Shown here piece after piece: positions 63,901-64,000 of a DNA stretch of 64,000 nt. Below the pieces are notes generated by a model, which was not told where the DNA came from, searched no databases, and saw only the letters and a program-made list of their open reading frames with translations. The DNA lies in contig NC_051123.1 in the NCBI RefSeq assembly GCF_014839805.1, positions 6,120,727-6,184,726 of the forward strand, in the 5' to 3' direction. Source of the DNA: Manduca sexta. Its lineage: Eukaryota; Arthropoda; Insecta; Lepidoptera; Sphingidae. Made by a program: the position numbers and the translations under genes. Numbering within the stretch: the first letter of the stretch is position 1; each line of letters begins with the position of its first letter.

Positions 63901-64000
63901 AGTACCGGTATCTGGTCAGCATGTTATAACTACGGAAATGGAAGACGAACCACTAGACTGCGTATTAATGAAGGGTCTCCCTCGTGATGCCACTGACCGG
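45993..64000 (+). CDS. RBM12: RBM12/SWAN-like multi-RRM protein, 5' part
   Basis: Coding exon 1 is 45993-46135, preceded by an acceptor at 45978. Coding exon 2 begins at 61948 and is open to the window edge, giving 732 residues so far. RRM1 (about 1-85; starts MSVIIRLQNLPWSA, contains GGVHIVGGELGDAF) is typical of RBM12 and is split by the intron after residue 47. Residues 85-190 are rich in Pro, Ala and Ser. Residues 190-269 are an Arg/Ser/Asp-rich SR-like tract. RRM2 is about 397-472 (CVAIRNAP), RRM3 about 510-585 (LKLTDLP), then a Pro/Gln-rich linker, and RRM4 starts at about 719 (CVLMKGLPRDATD). The domain order matches animal RBM12, a nuclear RNA-binding protein. The substrate is not visible. 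The intron of 15.8 kb is full of repeats. The rest of the gene lies beyond 64000. Confidence 0.93.
48258..48310 (+). repeat. Family C terminus, copy 1
   Basis: CACCTGCTGTGTCGGC at 48261, then GCGCTCATTTTTACAC at 48289-48304, 28 nt apart from start to start, as in the copies at 50501 and 55664. Confidence 0.65.
49357..49872 (+). mobile_element. Penelope-like retroelement, 5'-truncated insertion
   Basis: A 13-bp target duplication (AAGTAGGTAATTC at 49344-49356 and 49873-49885) bounds 516 bp. The left end is an inverted copy (49357-49404) of the right-hand repeat (49782-49832), differing by 3 nt. The middle encodes the C-terminal GIY-YIG endonuclease and tail of a Penelope-like polymerase. The end has the stem GAAGGC/GTCTTC followed by CGAAAC, like the hammerhead region of this class. 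Confidence 0.85.
49402..49740 (+). pseudogene. Penelope-like GIY-YIG endonuclease fragment
   Basis: The frame starts at SYIGQTKRNIGTRVKEH, the GIY-YIG core (only YIG remains of the paired motif). It continues through SAVAEHSEGGANHY and KPQILAKEH, a TGA at 49552 where the family usually has Arg (CGA to TGA), then SRMIREAIEIKKHPN, NREDGWKL and a terminal TAA. Against typical family members about ten residues seem missing between KEHIA and KSAVAEH. The reverse transcriptase domain is absent through 5' truncation. It cannot be functional. Confidence 0.8.
50260..50560 (+). repeat. Family C, longest copy
   Basis: Left part has the palindrome CACACGCTCCGTGTG (about 50289). The right terminus has CACCTGTTGTGTTGGCC at 50501 and GCGCCGATTTTCACAC at 50529-50544. 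Possibly a complete non-autonomous element of about 300 bp. Confidence 0.55.
52645..52830. repeat. Family C, hairpin copy
   Basis: TGTAAAAATGAGCGC (52653-52667) and its exact complement (52748-52762) form an inverted pair. Further pairing inside joins GCAACACATACGG with CCGCATGTGCGTTGC. ACACGCTTAGCGTGT follows at about 52803. Confidence 0.65.
53715..53960 (-). mobile_element. tRNA-derived SINE, antisense copy
   Basis: Reverse complement of the SINE at 8455-8791: shares the CTAGTCCACCACG-like block, the GCAGGTTTCC-like block and the ATGTTTTC block. The pol III head is missing or decayed. Confidence 0.75.
55664..55740 (+). repeat. Family C terminus, copy 4
   Basis: CACCTATTGTGTCGGGC at 55664, then GCGCACATTTATACAC at 55692-55707 (same 28-nt spacing), followed by CACGCGTAGCGTGTG. 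Confidence 0.65.
56036..56175 (-). repeat. Interspersed repeat, family A, truncated
   Basis: Shares TACCGCCAAGCAG and GTTTGAAGGAC with the copy at 33336-33652, in the same orientation. More diverged. Confidence 0.6.
58385..58679. mobile_element. hAT-type MITE in RBM12 intron 1
   Basis: Ends CATTGATTCCCAAAGT and AGTTTGGGAACTTCTG are hAT-like inverted termini bounding 295 bp. The flanking 8-mers gtttagaa and ctttagac share TTTAGA. Confidence 0.75.
58790..58870. repeat. SINE fragment
   Basis: ATCGGGCCTTTTCCCCTCTA and GGGGTAGGCAGAGGTG match a SINE 3' body seen also at 42370-42500. Confidence 0.55.
59265..59818 (+). repeat. Dispersed repeat with GGACAAGTGCGAG head
   Basis: Starts CCGGACAAGTGCGAGTTGGA, then AGGGTTCCGTAC. 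It ends with AAGTGACCCTATAAGGTTCC and AGTAGGAAACCCT, a partial complement of the head. This head is common in lepidopteran introns. Class uncertain. Confidence 0.6.
60895..61050 (+). repeat. Non-LTR retrotransposon tail
   Basis: Includes TATAAAGTAACCTATGTCTT, ATACCAAATATCAACGAAAC and CGGTTCAGTAAT, the usual pattern of LINE 3' tails. Related to 25376-25575. Confidence 0.5.
61050..61115. repeat. ACTCT minisatellite
   Basis: Repeated CTACTCTACT units interrupted by AGATAGAGTT, directly after the LINE tail. Confidence 0.65.
61165..61505 (+). mobile_element. Non-LTR retrotransposon 3' end, GC-rich
   Basis: A GC-rich block in an AT-rich intron, with hairpins GCGGGCAGCC..GGCTGCCCGC-like and TATTAGTCGCCTCTTACGAC near its end. 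That last motif is a hallmark of certain lepidopteran LINE 3' regions. Clade not assigned. It lies 0.44 kb before RBM12 exon 2. Confidence 0.55.

Overview
The window looks like part of a lepidopteran (moth or butterfly) nuclear genome. It is AT-rich, the genes have many introns, and the Sex-lethal-type gene lacks the long Drosophila N-terminus. The introns are full of tRNA-derived SINEs, MITEs, LINE tails and a Penelope-like relic of types I associate with Lepidoptera. A run of exactly 500 N (13880-14379) is an assembly gap. No bacterial, CRISPR or viral content was seen.

Three protein-coding genes can be built from splice sites and reading frame. (1) A gastrulation-defective-like clip-less serine protease lies on + at 5273-20257: nine exons, 551 aa, intact catalytic triad. 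(2) Sex-lethal (Sxl), a two-RRM RNA-binding protein, lies on - from 41259 to 32441: seven coding exons, 322 aa, including a first coding exon 5 kb upstream of the rest. (3) The 5' part of an RBM12/SWAN-type multi-RRM protein lies on + from 45993 and runs off the right edge. Its first intron is 15.8 kb, and a probable 5' UTR exon ends at 43381. Sxl and RBM12 are divergent, with start codons about 4.7 kb apart and likely promoters about 2 kb apart.

Layout: 1-5.2 kb is intergenic, with one MITE and a weak candidate 5' UTR exon of a leftward gene. 5.3-20.3 kb is the protease. 20.3-32.4 kb is intergenic, with scattered repeats. 32.4-41.3 kb is Sxl. 41.3-46 kb is the divergent promoter region and the RBM12 5' end. 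46.1-61.9 kb is RBM12 intron 1. 61.9-64 kb is the large RBM12 exon.

No new multi-gene system is visible. The most interesting structures are in the transposable elements. A 1.68-kb P-element-like transposon carries a THAP exon, is flanked by a perfect 8-bp duplication, and is nested inside an older repeat. A 516-bp Penelope-like insertion has a GIY-YIG domain, inverted end repeats, a decayed hammerhead-like tail and a 13-bp duplication. Three hAT-type MITEs have target duplications, and an undescribed terminus family has fixed internal spacing at 48-56 kb.
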